Source: Martinezella multihospitum
GTDB taxonomy: Bacteria > Pseudomonadota > Alphaproteobacteria > Rhizobiales > Rhizobiaceae
Reading direction: 5' to 3'
Length of the DNA stretch: 64,000 nucleotides
NCBI RefSeq assembly: GCF_900094585.1
Contig: NZ_FMAG01000001.1
Location: 124,001-188,000, forward strand
A program made the translations under genes and the position numbers. Positions 26,673-36,039 of the stretch are shown here, piece by piece. The notes under the pieces were generated by a model, which ran no database searches, had not been told where the DNA came from, and saw only the letters and a list, made by a program, of their open reading frames with translations. Position 1 is the stretch's first letter, and each line of letters starts with the position of its first letter.

Positions 26673-27593
26673 TCAGCGAGAGCCAGCAAACCGGCTTGCC
26701 GCCGCGCATATGGCGGCAAAGCCGGCGCGCGCGCCTTCGCTCATATGCCGTGCCCGCAGCCATGCATGCACCATCTGCGGCTCCTCGCGGAACCAGACCT
26801 CGATGCCAGCCTGCGCCAGACGGGCCGCATAGTTGCGGCCGTCATCGCGCAGAGGATCGTAATGGGCCACGGTGATGAAGGCGGGTGGAAGGCCAGCCAC
26901 GGATGACAAAGTAAGCGGCTCGGCGACCGGATTGCCTGATGGAGCCTGCAGGACGCTACGATAATAAGCGACATCGGCCGTCGTCAGGCCCGGCGCATCG
27001 GCCATTTCCTGATAGGAGCCGGAGACGAGATCACCGCCAAGCGCTGGATAAATCAAGATCTGGCCGGCAATGCCTGAAAGCCCCTCGGCATTCGCCCGTA
27101 CCGCCAGCCCTGCCGCGAGATTGCCGCCGGCGCTGTCGCCGATCAGCACAACTGACTTCTTCTCGGCAAGCAGCTGTTTGAGAACCCTGAAGCAGTCGTC
27201 GGTCTGTGCCGGCCAGCGACATTCCGGCGCCAGCCGATAATCGACGGAAATCAGCTCGGCACCAACATGATCGGCAATCTCGGCACAAATCGCATGATGG
27301 CTCTCGAGCGAGCCGACGACGAAACCGCCACCATGGAGATAAAGCAGGTGCGTTTTGGTGCGGATACTGGCGGGCCTGTAATGCCGGATGGGGATAGTTC
27401 CGGATACGAAGTCATCCCTAGTCTGCATTCCCTCGGGCAAAGCGCGATCGAAACGGGCGCACAATGCGTCATACCATTGGCGCTGTTGCGCGATGGAGGC
27501 CGTTACCGCATCCGGCGGATAGAAGGAATCGCAGATCTCCATAAACTGCAAGATGCCGGCTTCGCTCGGCATGGGACGCTCAGCAGAGGTCAT
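26673..27593 (-). CDS. Alpha/beta-hydrolase, acetyl-esterase/HSL family
   Basis: This 306-residue esterase has the family's oxyanion motif in LLYLHGGGFVVGS (about residue 88), the nucleophile elbow GDSAGG (about residue 154), and a C-terminal His in PQMVHAW. The size and motifs match the hormone-sensitive-lipase (family IV) esterases that act on short-chain esters. GAGGAT precedes ATG 27593. It lies convergent with the CocE-type hydrolase gene, so two ester or amide hydrolases sit next to the transporter. No signal peptide is seen, so it is cytoplasmic. Confidence 0.88.
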   Translation of the reverse strand: MTSAERPMPSEAGILQFMEICDSFYPPDAVTASIAQQRQWYDALCARFDRALPEGMQTRDDFVSGTIPIRHYRPASIRTKTHLLYLHGGGFVVGSLESHHAICAEIADHVGAELISVDYRLAPECRWPAQTDDCFRVLKQLLAEKKSVVLIGDSAGGNLAAGLAVRANAEGLSGIAGQILIYPALGGDLVSGSYQEMADAPGLTTADVAYYRSVLQAPSGNPVAEPLTLSSVAGLPPAFITVAHYDPLRDDGRNYAARLAQAGIEVWFREEPQMVHAWLRARHMSEGARAGFAAICAAASRFAGSR

Positions 27594-27707
27594 CGGATAT
27601 CCTCGATTCGTGCCAATGGATCGAGATTATGCGGCGATGCAACCGAATGCTTATCTGCCTACGGCCAGCACCGCCGCGATGGCGACATCTACCGGAAGCT
27701 ACGAGGA

Positions 27708-27830
27708 TCAATCAGCCGCAAATACGCTGCTCGACGGCAAGGAAAAGCCCGTCGGCATCTGCATGCATTGTGCATTGGACCACGTCAGCGCTGCAAGCGC
27801 GAGTGCCGCGCCAATCACAAGCCGAATCAT
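27708..27830 (-). CDS. Possible 40-residue secreted peptide
   Basis: A short frame begins at ATG 27830 behind a purine-rich GGAAGAAGAAC ribosome site and ends at TGA 27708. The product starts MIRLVIGAALALAALTWSNA, a convincing signal peptide with a basic start, hydrophobic core and Ala at -1. About 20 mature residues follow (QCMQMPTGFSLPSSSVFAAD). It occupies most of the 307-base gap between the esterase and SDR genes. Nothing is known of function; the case rests on the signal peptide and ribosome site only. Confidence 0.4.
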   Translation of the reverse strand: MIRLVIGAALALAALTWSNAQCMQMPTGFSLPSSSVFAAD

Positions 27831-27900
27831 GAGTTCTTCTTCCATCCCCGTTTGACCTGGCCTGCGAGATCACAAATGCCTCGCCGGCCGGTTGTTTCAC

Positions 27901-28653
27901 TTAGTAGACCTGTGCCGTCGGGCGAAACAGGATTTCGTTGATATCGACGTCTTGCGGCTGACTTATGGCGAAAGCCACAGTGCTGGCAAATGCCTCCGGC
28001 GATATGGCGCCCTTATAGACCTCGTTGATGCGGGCAGCCACGTCCGGATCGGTGATCGTATTGGGCAGCTCGGTCGCGACCGCGCCAGGCGAAATGATCG
28101 TCGTGCGGATATTGTATGCTTTCGTCTCCTGGCGAAGCCCTTCTGACAATGCGCGCACGGCATGCTTCGTCGCCGAGTAGACGGCGCCGCCCGGCCCGAC
28201 CTTATGCCCGGCCACCGAGGCGACGTTGATGATATGTCCGCTCTTCTGGTCCCTCATGTAAGGCAGAGCGGCGGCGATGCCGTAGAGCACGCCCTTGATG
28301 TTGACGTCGATCATCCGGTCCCATTCCTCGACGTGAAGGCGTTCCAGCATCGAGCTCGGCATAAGACCGGCATTGTTGATCAGCACGTCGATGCGGCCAT
28401 TCTGCCTGACAGCATGGTCCACGAGCGCCTTCACCTGCGCACAATCTGTTACATCCGTCTGGACGACCGCGTCCTCGCCCAGCGAGAGCTCTTTTGCGAG
28501 CGCCTGCAAGCGGTCGAGACGCCGCGCGCCGAGAACGAGCTTGGCGCCATCCTTGGCAAGACGGCGAGCGGCCGCTTCACCGAGGCCGCTGCTGGCGCCT
28601 GTGATGACGACGACCTTGTCCTTGATACCTTCCACCATCGTCTTCGACCTCAT
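27901..28653 (-). CDS. Short-chain dehydrogenase/reductase
   Basis: This SDR of about 250 residues has the cofactor loop TGASSGLG, the NNAG motif, catalytic Ser in VASVAG, and YSATK with the active-site Tyr and Lys. The size and motifs are those of classical SDRs that oxidise alcohols or reduce ketones with NAD(P). ATG 28653 overlaps the cupin stop (ATGA) with AGGGA just upstream; ATG 28638 behind GAGG is an alternative that removes five residues. It is cotranscribed with the cupin gene and divergent from the LysR gene at 29308. Substrate unknown. Confidence 0.88.
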   Translation of the reverse strand: MRSKTMVEGIKDKVVVITGASSGLGEAAARRLAKDGAKLVLGARRLDRLQALAKELSLGEDAVVQTDVTDCAQVKALVDHAVRQNGRIDVLINNAGLMPSSMLERLHVEEWDRMIDVNIKGVLYGIAAALPYMRDQKSGHIINVASVAGHKVGPGGAVYSATKHAVRALSEGLRQETKAYNIRTTIISPGAVATELPNTITDPDVAARINEVYKGAISPEAFASTVAFAISQPQDVDINEILFRPTAQVY

Positions 28654-29048
28654 TTTCCCTGATACTGCTCGTCCGTCACATGCTCCATCCAATCCACCAC
28701 CTTGCCGTCGAGATGCTCCTGGATGGCGATGTGGGTCATGGCTGTCGTCGGCGAAGCGCCATGCCAGTGCTTCTCGCCCGGCTCGAACCAGACGACATCT
28801 CCGGGGCGGATCTCCTCGATCGGGCCGCCCTCACGCTGAACGAGACCGAAACCGGCGGTGACGATCAAGGTCTGGCCGCGCGGATGGGTATGCCACGCAG
28901 TCCTGGCGCCGGGTTCAAATGTGACGCTGCCGGCCGCAGCTCGCCGCGCGTCATTGGCGGCAAAGACCGGATCTATGCGCACCGTACCGGTGAACCAGTC
29001 CGAAGGACCTTTGCCCGATGGCTGCGTCCCGTTCCTCTTGATATCCAT
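28650..29048 (-). CDS. Cupin-domain protein (carboxymuconolactone-associated type)
   Basis: This 132-residue single-cupin protein has the first metal motif in [13 protein letters not shown] and the second in [17 protein letters not shown], so the His, Glu and His ligands for a metal are present. The last 20 residues ([16 protein letters not shown]) are typical of cupins found beside carboxymuconolactone decarboxylase or quinol-binding proteins. AAGGG lies seven bases before ATG 29048. It is the first gene of a two-gene operon with the SDR and is divergent from a LysR gene, which probably regulates it. Confidence 0.85.
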   Translation of the reverse strand: MDIKRNGTQPSGKGPSDWFTGTVRIDPVFAANDARRAAAGSVTFEPGARTAWHTHPRGQTLIVTAGFGLVQREGGPIEEIRPGDVVWFEPGEKHWHGASPTTAMTHIAIQEHLDGKVVDWMEHVTDEQYQGK

Positions 29049-29307
29049 GATGACACCCTTTCTTGCGATGAGCCGCAATGGCTCGACTGTATAGGGCTAA
29101 TCTAGCCCACAATTTTCAGAGCAGTAGTGGATCACGCCCGCATAGACTTATGACCGAAACCGATAAATGCCGCTTGTTGCTGTGGCTGACCGAAGCACCG
29201 GAACGCATGCTGACGCTGGTCATCAGCCCTTCACTCCCTTGCGGGCGCTATGTTACTCGTTCATTCCGTGATAAGTGCATCGCCAGACATATGAGAGGTA
29301 CTCATAG
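29049..29307. promoter_or_regulatory. Divergent cupin-SDR / LysR intergenic region
   Basis: This 259-base gap holds the promoters of the cupin-SDR operon and of the LysR gene. It is less GC-rich than the flanking genes toward 29250-29300. No dyad strong enough to name was found, and no additional coding frame with a ribosome site is visible. Confidence 0.4.
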
Positions 29308-30201
29308 ATGCTGCGCGAAAACGTCAACGACCTGCTGTTCTTCCTCGCGGTTGCCAGGGAGCGCAGCTTCACCCGGGCAGCGGCACAGCTGGGCGTTTCG
29401 CAATCGGCACTCAGCCATACGGTGCGGCAGCTCGAAGAGCGCATGGGCGTCAGGCTTTTGACTCGCACGACGCGAAGCGTGAGTCCGACACCGGCCGGAG
29501 AGCGGTTGCTGCAATCGCTGACGCCGCGCTTCCAGGAAATCGAAGCTGAGCTCTTCGCCGTCACCGAGCTGCGCGAAAAGCCGGCCGGCACCATCAGGAT
29601 CACCGCGGTCGACTATGCCGTCGATACCTATATCTGGCCGAAGCTCGCCCGTGTGCTTCAGGATTATCCCGACATCCATGTCGAGATCATCAACGATTAC
29701 GGCCTCACCGATATCGTGGCGGAGCGCTTCGACGCCGGCGTGCGCCTCGGCCAGACGGTCGCCAACGGCATGATCGCCGTCCGCATCGCCCCCGATCAGG
29801 CTTTTGCGGTGGTCGGCGCTCCGTCCTACTTCGAAGGGCGCAATAAACCGCTCATCCCTCCAGATCTCACCGCTCATAAATGCATCAACCTGCGTCTTCC
29901 GACCCATGGCGGCAATTATGTCTGGGAATTCGAAAAGGGCAGCGACGAGCTGCGGGTACGTGTCGACGGCCAGATGACATTCAACGGCATCCGGCAGGTT
30001 CTGGCCGCCGCGGTCGACGGCTATGGATTAGCCTATGCGCCCTATGATCTTGTACAGCCAGATATCGAAAGCGGCCGGCTTGTTCGTGTGCTTGAGGAGT
30101 GGTGCCCGCCCTGGACGGGCTACCATCTCTATTATCCGAGCCGCCGCCAGCCGTCCTCCGCCTTCGCGGTGGTGCTGGAAGCGCTGCGCTATCGCGGCTG
30201 A
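29308..30201 (+). CDS. LysR-family transcriptional regulator
   Basis: This 297-residue regulator has its helix-turn-helix over residues 8-65 (FTRAAAQLGVSQSALSHTVRQLE) and an effector-binding domain from about residue 92 (AGTIRITAVDYAVD). It belongs by style to the CrgA/DsdC-like LysR group (TRTTRSVSPTPAGERL). It is divergent from the cupin-SDR pair and convergent, nine bases apart, with the pentulose kinase gene, so the cupin-SDR pair is its most likely target. GAGAGG lies upstream of ATG 29308. The effector is unknown. Confidence 0.9.
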   Translation: MLRENVNDLLFFLAVARERSFTRAAAQLGVSQSALSHTVRQLEERMGVRLLTRTTRSVSPTPAGERLLQSLTPRFQEIEAELFAVTELREKPAGTIRITAVDYAVDTYIWPKLARVLQDYPDIHVEIINDYGLTDIVAERFDAGVRLGQTVANGMIAVRIAPDQAFAVVGAPSYFEGRNKPLIPPDLTAHKCINLRLPTHGGNYVWEFEKGSDELRVRVDGQMTFNGIRQVLAAAVDGYGLAYAPYDLVQPDIESGRLVRVLEEWCPPWTGYHLYYPSRRQPSSAFAVVLEALRYRG

Positions 30202-30210
30202 TGGCGGGGC

Positions 30211-31842
30211 TTACGACGCCATCAAGGCCCGGATGCTGCGATCTGCCGATTGCAGCAGCTCGAAAGCTTCGTAACGCCGTGCATGCAGCGCCTCGACGGC
30301 ACCATCCGCCGGCTGGAACCTTTTCGCCAATCGCGACATGGTGGCCATGGCTTCGACGAGTGAACCACAATGCCTGCCGGCCGTGGCACCAAGCATGGCA
30401 GCACCGAGCAAAACCGGCTCCTCTGTATCCGCGACAGCGACCGGTCTACCAGTCGTATCCGCCAGAAGCTGCCGCACAAGGCCGCTTTGCGCAGCGCCGC
30501 CACTGGCAATGATGAGATCGCAGGCAATCCCATCCTGCGCCAGCTTTTCCAGCAATTGCTTGAGGCCGTAGCCGATGCCGCAAAGGCCGGCCACATAGAG
30601 CGAGACGAGATCATCGACGCCGGTTTCCAGCCCGAGGCCGGAGATGACGGCGCGGGCATCGGGATCGGCATAGGGCGATCGGTTGCCGAGAAACTCGGGA
30701 ACGACCTGAATGGAGTGTGCGAGCTTCACAGCGTCAGACACGTTGCTGCTTGTCTTCATGGCCTGCCGGTCAAGCCACGCAACCAACGAAAGTCCTTCCG
30801 CTTTGGCCTTTTCGCGAGCTTCGCCGGTTGCCGGATGCATGGTGACGAGATGATCGATCGCCGCACCAGCCGCAGATTGCCCACCTTCGGTCAACCAGAG
30901 GCCAAGCACCATGGCCGAATAATAAGGACCCCAGACGCCATCGACAAAGACTGCCCCTTCGCTCGATGCCATCGAGCAGGCCGAGGTGCCGAAGATATAG
31001 GCGAGCCGGTTCCTGACATCGGCCTTGCCATCTTCTCCCTGCCCGCCGAGTGTGCCGACGCCACCGGCATGGGCATCGATCAGCGACGCGCCGACTGGCG
31101 TGCTAATGGCAAGGCCGAGATCATGCGCCGCGGTTTCGTTCAGGCCCTCACCCAAAGCAGTACCCGGCTCCACGATCTCCGTGCCGATCCGCGCGAAACC
31201 CTCGTCCGCCAGCTCGCCGAGGCCGATATTCTTGAAATACTCGGCGTCCCAACACTTCTCATGGGCAAGATAGGTCCATTTGCAGGTGACCGTGCACACG
31301 GATCTCTGCAGCGAGCCCGTCGCACGCCAGGTCAGATAGTCGGCCAGATCGAAGAAATGATCCGCAGCGGCGAAGGATTGCGGCAGGTTCCGCTTCAGCC
31401 AGAGAAGTTTCGGCGTCTCCATCTCGGGCGAGATGCGGCCGCCGACATAACGTAGCACCGCATGGTTTCCAGCATTGATCTCCGCCGCCTCGCCGGCGGC
31501 GCGATGATCCATCCAGACGATGATATTGCGATCGGCATCGCCCGATGGCCCCACAGCCACGGGCTGGCCATCGGCCTTGACCGCGACTAGCGAGCACGTC
31601 GCGTCGAAGCCGATGCCGGCGACGTCAGCAGCTGCGATCTTCGCCGTTGCGACAGCTTCTTTGACGCTGTCGCAAACCGCCTTCCATATCTGCTCGCTCG
31701 ACTGTTCGACGATGCTGCCGGCCTCGTGCCAGATGGTGATCGGCCGCTTGGCGGCGGCAAGCATATGGCCATACGCATCGAACACTCCGGCCCGGGCGCT
31801 GCCGGTGCCGACATCGATGCCGATGAAATAGGGTGTCGTCAT
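30211..31842 (-). CDS. FGGY-family pentulose kinase (probable D-ribulokinase)
   Basis: This 543-residue sugar kinase has the actin-like fold of the FGGY family. Phosphate-1 motif GIDVGTGSARAGVF is at the N-terminus, followed by VWMDHRA, the SLIDAHAGGVG segment, and a C-terminal SGGAAQSGLVRQLLAD. Size and motifs fit the FGGY pentulose kinase subgroup that phosphorylates D-ribulose at O5. Its start ATG overlaps the ribitol dehydrogenase stop (TGATG), so the two are translated together. The pair converts ribitol to D-ribulose and then D-ribulose 5-phosphate, feeding the pentose phosphate pathway. It is the last gene of the operon. Confidence 0.88.
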   Translation of the reverse strand: MTTPYFIGIDVGTGSARAGVFDAYGHMLAAAKRPITIWHEAGSIVEQSSEQIWKAVCDSVKEAVATAKIAAADVAGIGFDATCSLVAVKADGQPVAVGPSGDADRNIIVWMDHRAAGEAAEINAGNHAVLRYVGGRISPEMETPKLLWLKRNLPQSFAAADHFFDLADYLTWRATGSLQRSVCTVTCKWTYLAHEKCWDAEYFKNIGLGELADEGFARIGTEIVEPGTALGEGLNETAAHDLGLAISTPVGASLIDAHAGGVGTLGGQGEDGKADVRNRLAYIFGTSACSMASSEGAVFVDGVWGPYYSAMVLGLWLTEGGQSAAGAAIDHLVTMHPATGEAREKAKAEGLSLVAWLDRQAMKTSSNVSDAVKLAHSIQVVPEFLGNRSPYADPDARAVISGLGLETGVDDLVSLYVAGLCGIGYGLKQLLEKLAQDGIACDLIIASGGAAQSGLVRQLLADTTGRPVAVADTEEPVLLGAAMLGATAGRHCGSLVEAMATMSRLAKRFQPADGAVEALHARRYEAFELLQSADRSIRALMAS

Positions 31843-32570
31843 CAGAGATCCGTACTCAAGGGCAGGATCACCAGATCCCGGATTACGATGTTACGCGGTC
31901 TCGATAGCATGAAGACGACCGCCTCCGCCACTTCCGTCGCCTCCATCAGACCGCCGGCGGCAATCGCTTCGTCCAGTTTGGCCTGTGGCCAGTCGCTGAT
32001 CAGCGCCGTCACCACCGGCCCCGGTGCCACGGCGCCGACGCGGATGCCGTGCTTGGCGACCTGACGGCGAACCGTATGCGTGAAAGCCTGAACGGCATGC
32101 TTGGAGGCCGTGTAGATCGGCTCCCAGACCACCGGCACCAGACCGGCGATCGAGCTGGTCATGATGATATCGCCGGTCTTGCGCTCGATCATGTGCGGCA
32201 GCACCATGCGGACCGAACGGAACGCCGCGTTGATATTGAGATCCAGCATCCGGTCCCAGGCATCGGGATCACCTTCCGCCACTTCGCCGCCGATATAGGC
32301 GCCGGCATTGGCATGGAAGATATCAAGCTTGCCGAACTTGCCGAGGATCTGCGGCAGCATCGTTGCCACGCTCTCGGGGTTCAGGAGATCGACTACGACG
32401 GGAAAGGCGTTCGGGCCTAATTCGGTGCAGAGGCTTTTCAGGCTGTCTTCGGCCCGGTCGACGAGGGCGACGCGGGCGCCCTCGTTCAATAGTGATCTGG
32501 CGCATTCCAGGCCAATTCCAGACGCAGCCCCGGTGATGGCGGCGACTTTGCCGGCGAAATCCTGTCTCAT
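31842..32570 (-). CDS. rbtD: Ribitol 2-dehydrogenase (SDR family)
   Basis: This 242-residue SDR closely resembles the Klebsiella ribitol dehydrogenase: [19 protein letters not shown] at the N-terminus, then [31 protein letters not shown] and the C-terminal RDLVILP are recognised features of that enzyme. NAD-binding, the NAG motif, and active-site Tyr and Lys (YTASK) are present. It oxidises ribitol to D-ribulose. ATG 32570 is preceded by AAGGATT; the longer frame runs into the permease gene. It lies between the pentitol-type importer genes and the kinase gene. Other pentitols may also be oxidised. Confidence 0.9.
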   Translation of the reverse strand: MRQDFAGKVAAITGAASGIGLECARSLLNEGARVALVDRAEDSLKSLCTELGPNAFPVVVDLLNPESVATMLPQILGKFGKLDIFHANAGAYIGGEVAEGDPDAWDRMLDLNINAAFRSVRMVLPHMIERKTGDIIMTSSIAGLVPVVWEPIYTASKHAVQAFTHTVRRQVAKHGIRVGAVAPGPVVTALISDWPQAKLDEAIAAGGLMEATEVAEAVVFMLSRPRNIVIRDLVILPLSTDL

Positions 32571-32595
32571 GACAATCCTTACCTTCTTGAAGAAA

Positions 32596-33846
32596 TCAGC
32601 CGCGCCCATGTGAGGCGCGGGAACGGCGGGCGAGCGAGTCGACGATGACGGCAATGGCAAGAACTGCGCCTGTTATCATGTAGCGAAGCGCCGACGACAG
32701 ATCGAGCATGGTGAGGCCGCTCGCGATCGACTGGATGACGATGATGCCGAGCAGAGCCGAATAGGCGCTGCCACGTCCGCCGAAGAGGCTGGTGCCGCCG
32801 ATGACGGCTGCGGCGATCGCGTTCAGATTGACATCGCCGGTGCCTGCCTGCTGGCTGGCCGATGCCAGACGCGCCGCCGCCAGCACGCCGCCGAGCGCTG
32901 CGAACATGGCGCATAGCACGAAGGCGCTGGTGTAGATCCGCCGGACATTGATACCCGCGCGGCGAGCAGCCTCGCGATTGCCGCCGACGGCAGACATAGA
33001 CCGGCCCCATTGCGTGCGCGTCAGGGCATAGTCCATGACGATGACCAGCACCACGAACAGGGCGAACATCCAGGGAATGCCGCGATCCTGATTGAGATAG
33101 AAGGCAACGAATTCCAGAGCCACGGTGATGACTGCTGCCTTTATCAGCAGGCCGCCAACAGACGGTGTCGATAGATTTGCCAGCTTGCGCCGCCGCACCG
33201 CGCCAAGACCCGCAACCAGCATGACGGCACCCGGAATGAGCGCGAAGACATAGGCGAGCGGGCGGGGAATGACCAGAAGCTGGCCGAAATTCACGATGGC
33301 CGAACCATAGGGTAGATTGATCGAGCCTGTCGCGCCAAGCAGATAGAGCTGCATGCCAAGCACGGCGAGAAGGCCCGCCAATGTGGCGACGAAGCTCGGC
33401 ATGCCCAGCCGGTTGAACAGCACGGCGTAGATGGCACCGATCACGCCGCCGACGACGAGTGCGGCCAGGATCGCCAAAGCCACAGGCCAGCCTTCGTTCA
33501 CCCAGAGCATACCGACCATGGCCGAAGCAAAACCGCTGATCGATCCGACCGAAAGATCGATTTCGCCGACCATCAATACGCAGACGATGCCAAGCGAAAT
33601 GATGCCGACGGTCGAGGCGTCGAATAACAGGTTGGCGAGGTTATTGCTGGACAGGAAGGTGGGATTGAGCGTGCCGAACACTGTCCAGATGATGACGAGA
33701 CCGACGACGACGGGCAAGGAGCCGAGATCGCCGGAGCGCACCTTGTCGATGGAGGAGCGGATGGTGGCCGCAAACCCGGTGTCATGGTTGACGCGGACGT
33801 CGCTGCGGTCGAGCAGCAGGGTGGATTGCTTGCTGTCCTGGCTCAT
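32596..33846 (-). CDS. Sugar/polyol ABC transporter permease (RbsC/XylH type)
   Basis: This 416-residue inner-membrane permease has about ten hydrophobic segments and the BPD_transp_2 family pattern ([46 protein letters not shown]). The first 45 residues form a hydrophilic extension before the first helix. It is a single subunit that forms the channel by homodimerising, as in ribose and xylose importers. Its start overlaps the ATPase stop by four bases, which indicates coupled translation. In this operon it imports ribitol or a related pentitol. Confidence 0.9.
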   Translation of the reverse strand: MSQDSKQSTLLLDRSDVRVNHDTGFAATIRSSIDKVRSGDLGSLPVVVGLVIIWTVFGTLNPTFLSSNNLANLLFDASTVGIISLGIVCVLMVGEIDLSVGSISGFASAMVGMLWVNEGWPVALAILAALVVGGVIGAIYAVLFNRLGMPSFVATLAGLLAVLGMQLYLLGATGSINLPYGSAIVNFGQLLVIPRPLAYVFALIPGAVMLVAGLGAVRRRKLANLSTPSVGGLLIKAAVITVALEFVAFYLNQDRGIPWMFALFVVLVIVMDYALTRTQWGRSMSAVGGNREAARRAGINVRRIYTSAFVLCAMFAALGGVLAAARLASASQQAGTGDVNLNAIAAAVIGGTSLFGGRGSAYSALLGIIVIQSIASGLTMLDLSSALRYMITGAVLAIAVIVDSLARRSRASHGRG

Positions 33847-34664
33847 GGCTGGCCCCCTTCTCTCATTTCCTGCTGGGTCTGGCGCCGCCCCGCGCGTCGC
33901 GACACCGCATTTTCCGTGGCTCCGGTGATGGCGCTGACGAGTTCCTGATTTGACGTGTCGGGATAGAAGATGCCGTTGTTGCGGCCGAGACGGAGAACGA
34001 CGATACGGTCGGCGACGGCGCGCACATCCTCCATATTGTGGCTGATCATGATGACGCCGAGTCCCTTGTCGCGGACGCGTTCGATGAGGTTCAGCACCTC
34101 GGCGGTCTGTGCGACGCCAAGGGCTGCGGTCGGCTCGTCGAGCATGATGAGCTTCGGCTCGAGCAGCAGCGATCGGGCGATCGCCACCGTCTGCCGCTGG
34201 CCGCCGGAAAGCGATGCGATCGGGATGCGCACGCTCGGGATGCGCGCCGCGAGCTCGTTGAGCAGCGTCCAGGCTCGAACCTCCATCGCAGTCTCGTCGA
34301 GCTTCAGCGGGCTCAGTTCCCGGCCGAGGAAAATGTTGGCGACGACATCGAGGTTCTCGCAGAGCGCCAGATCCTGGAAGACCGTGGCAATGCCGAGGTC
34401 GAGCGCGGTTGCTGGATCGCTAAGCGTGACTTGCTTGCCGCGGAATGTGATCGTGCCTGCACTCGGTTGATGGACACCGGCCAGAACCTTGACGAGCGTC
34501 GATTTACCGGCACCATTGTCGCCGACCAGCGCCACGACTTCGCCGGCATGCACATCGAGGTTAATATCGGTCAGTGCCGAGACGGCGCCGAAGTGTTTGG
34601 AGATCCCCTTCAGGCTGAGGACAAGCTCGCCGTCAGGGGCTCTGGGATCGGAAGCGTCACTCAT
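33843..34664 (-). CDS. Single-domain sugar/polyol ABC ATPase (FrcA type)
   Basis: This 273-residue ATPase has one nucleotide-binding domain, unlike the approximately 500-residue two-domain RbsA/XylG proteins. Walker A GDNGAGKST, signature SLSGGQRQT, Walker B LIMLDEP and H-loop MISHNMED are intact. Rhizobial fructose importers (FrcA) share this half-size form. A C-terminal run ([18 protein letters not shown]) is hydrophilic. The start follows a hairpin after the binding-protein gene; the stop overlaps the permease start. It energises the pentitol importer as a homodimer. Confidence 0.9.
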   Translation of the reverse strand: MSDASDPRAPDGELVLSLKGISKHFGAVSALTDINLDVHAGEVVALVGDNGAGKSTLVKVLAGVHQPSAGTITFRGKQVTLSDPATALDLGIATVFQDLALCENLDVVANIFLGRELSPLKLDETAMEVRAWTLLNELAARIPSVRIPIASLSGGQRQTVAIARSLLLEPKLIMLDEPTAALGVAQTAEVLNLIERVRDKGLGVIMISHNMEDVRAVADRIVVLRLGRNNGIFYPDTSNQELVSAITGATENAVSRRAGRRQTQQEMREGGQP

Positions 34665-34709
34665 GACAGGCCACCTTCTCGGGTTGAAATGCGATCGAAT
34701 GCGTTTTGC

Positions 34710-34733
34710 CTCCGGCCGCCGAAGCGGCCGGAG
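34710..34733 (-). other. Intercistronic stem-loop after pentitol binding protein gene
   Basis: CTCCGGCCGC (34710-34719) and GCGGCCGGAG (34724-34733) are perfect 10-base complements around a CGAA tetraloop. No U-tract follows on the transcribed (minus) strand. It probably stabilises the upstream binding-protein mRNA rather than terminating transcription fully. Confidence 0.65.
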
Positions 34734-34750
34734 ACCGGGAGGAGCAGATC

Positions 34751-35836
34751 TTAGCTACCGATGCCGAGCTTCTTGCAGCCATCGGCGTAACGGTCGTTGC
34801 AGAGCTGTGCCGGCGTCTGGATCGGCTTGCCGTTGACGGCCTTGTCGATGATCTCCGCCTTCAGGTTCTCGGAGGTGACCAGCGCCGGAGTGAAGAGCTT
34901 GGTCGGCGTGTCGAAGAGCTTCGTATCGGCCTTCGGCGTCTCGCCCGAGAGCAATTCGATCGCGACATTGGCAGCGGCCGCAGCCACGATCTCGCTCGGC
35001 TTGGAGATCGTATTGTACTGGTCGCCGGAAATGATGAGCTGCAGGCCGGCGATGGTCGCGTCATTGCCCGTGACCGGCGGGACGGGATCGTAGCCGGCCG
35101 CCTTGAAGGCGGCGACGGCTGCACCGCCCGTACCGTCATTTGCGGCAACGACACCGAGGATCTTCTTGCCGAAGCGGGTGATCTGGCCGCTTGCCCATTG
35201 CTGTGCCTTCGGCGGTGCCCATTCCGGCGTGTCGAATTCGGCAAGCACCGGATAGCCGCCATCGGCCAGACCGGCATGGATGCCCTTCTTGATCAGGCCG
35301 GCAGCAGCATCCGTCGGCGAACCGTTGATCTCGAGAAGGCCGCCATCGCCCGCCTTCACGCCCTTCGACTTCAGATGATCGACCAGCGACTTCGCGATCA
35401 TCTTGCCGATCTCTTCATTGTTGAAGGAGACGTAATAGTCTGCGGCAGCCGATGGGATCGGGCGGTCATAGGCGATGACCTTCACGCCCTGGCTCTGCGC
35501 CAGCTTCACCAGCGAGGCGGCAGCCGTGGAGTCCACCGGATCGAGCACGATCGCCTTTGCACCCTGCGAGATCGCCGAATTGAACTGCTGCTGCTGGCGC
35601 GAAGCATCGCCATTGGCGTTCTGGTAGATCACCTTGCAGCCGGCGCAGAGCTTCTTCATCTCGGCCTGGAAGCCGGGGAAGTCATGCTCTTCGTAACGCG
35701 TGGAGCTTTGGTCGGGCATCAGGAAGGCGACGGTTGCGTCCGTCACTTTAGCCGACTGCGCGAAAGCGGAAGTGCCTGTCAGAAGACCGGCGGCAAGCAC
35801 GGCAGCGCCTGCGATTTTCAGTGCGAAATGGTTCAT
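34751..35836 (-). CDS. Periplasmic sugar/polyol-binding protein (type-1 fold)
   Basis: This 361-residue protein has a signal peptide ending at TSAFA-QSAKV. Its mature part has the two-lobed type-1 fold (ribose/xylose-binding class): VAFLMPDQSSTRYEEHDFPG, GAKAIVLDPVDS, VKVIAYDRPIP and ILGVVAANDGTGGA. Two Cys pairs (LCAGCKV, QLCNDRYADGCK) may form disulfides. GGAGAAATTCC precedes ATG 35836. It is the receptor for the single-domain ATPase and permease that follow, and the enzymes downstream make ribitol or a related pentitol the expected ligand. Confidence 0.9.
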   Translation of the reverse strand: MNHFALKIAGAAVLAAGLLTGTSAFAQSAKVTDATVAFLMPDQSSTRYEEHDFPGFQAEMKKLCAGCKVIYQNANGDASRQQQQFNSAISQGAKAIVLDPVDSTAAASLVKLAQSQGVKVIAYDRPIPSAAADYYVSFNNEEIGKMIAKSLVDHLKSKGVKAGDGGLLEINGSPTDAAAGLIKKGIHAGLADGGYPVLAEFDTPEWAPPKAQQWASGQITRFGKKILGVVAANDGTGGAAVAAFKAAGYDPVPPVTGNDATIAGLQLIISGDQYNTISKPSEIVAAAAANVAIELLSGETPKADTKLFDTPTKLFTPALVTSENLKAEIIDKAVNGKPIQTPAQLCNDRYADGCKKLGIGS

Positions 35837-36039
35837 TGGAATTTCTCCGTTCCAAATGGTAATAGTTTCCCTCGATCATCACGGCTGTCCGCACGCGATG
35901 CTCTTGTTTGGCGGTTTGCCGAGAACGGTCGACAGACCGACGCGGCGGTAAATTTTGGACAAGCCTTCTCCTTCGAGCGGCAAAGATGCCTGCCCGTTCG
36001 CTTGCCCCGAATTCTATATTTCCTCCCTGTCCTCCCCTT

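Noticed and set aside
27553..27855. 100-codon plus-strand frame in the esterase-SDR gap
   Set aside because: No ribosome site; composition not protein-like; a better minus-strand frame (27708-27830) exists.
35926..35939. CGGTC-GACA-GACCG dyad between AraC and binding-protein genes
   Set aside because: Short stem in GC-rich DNA and no second copy; not enough to call an operator.
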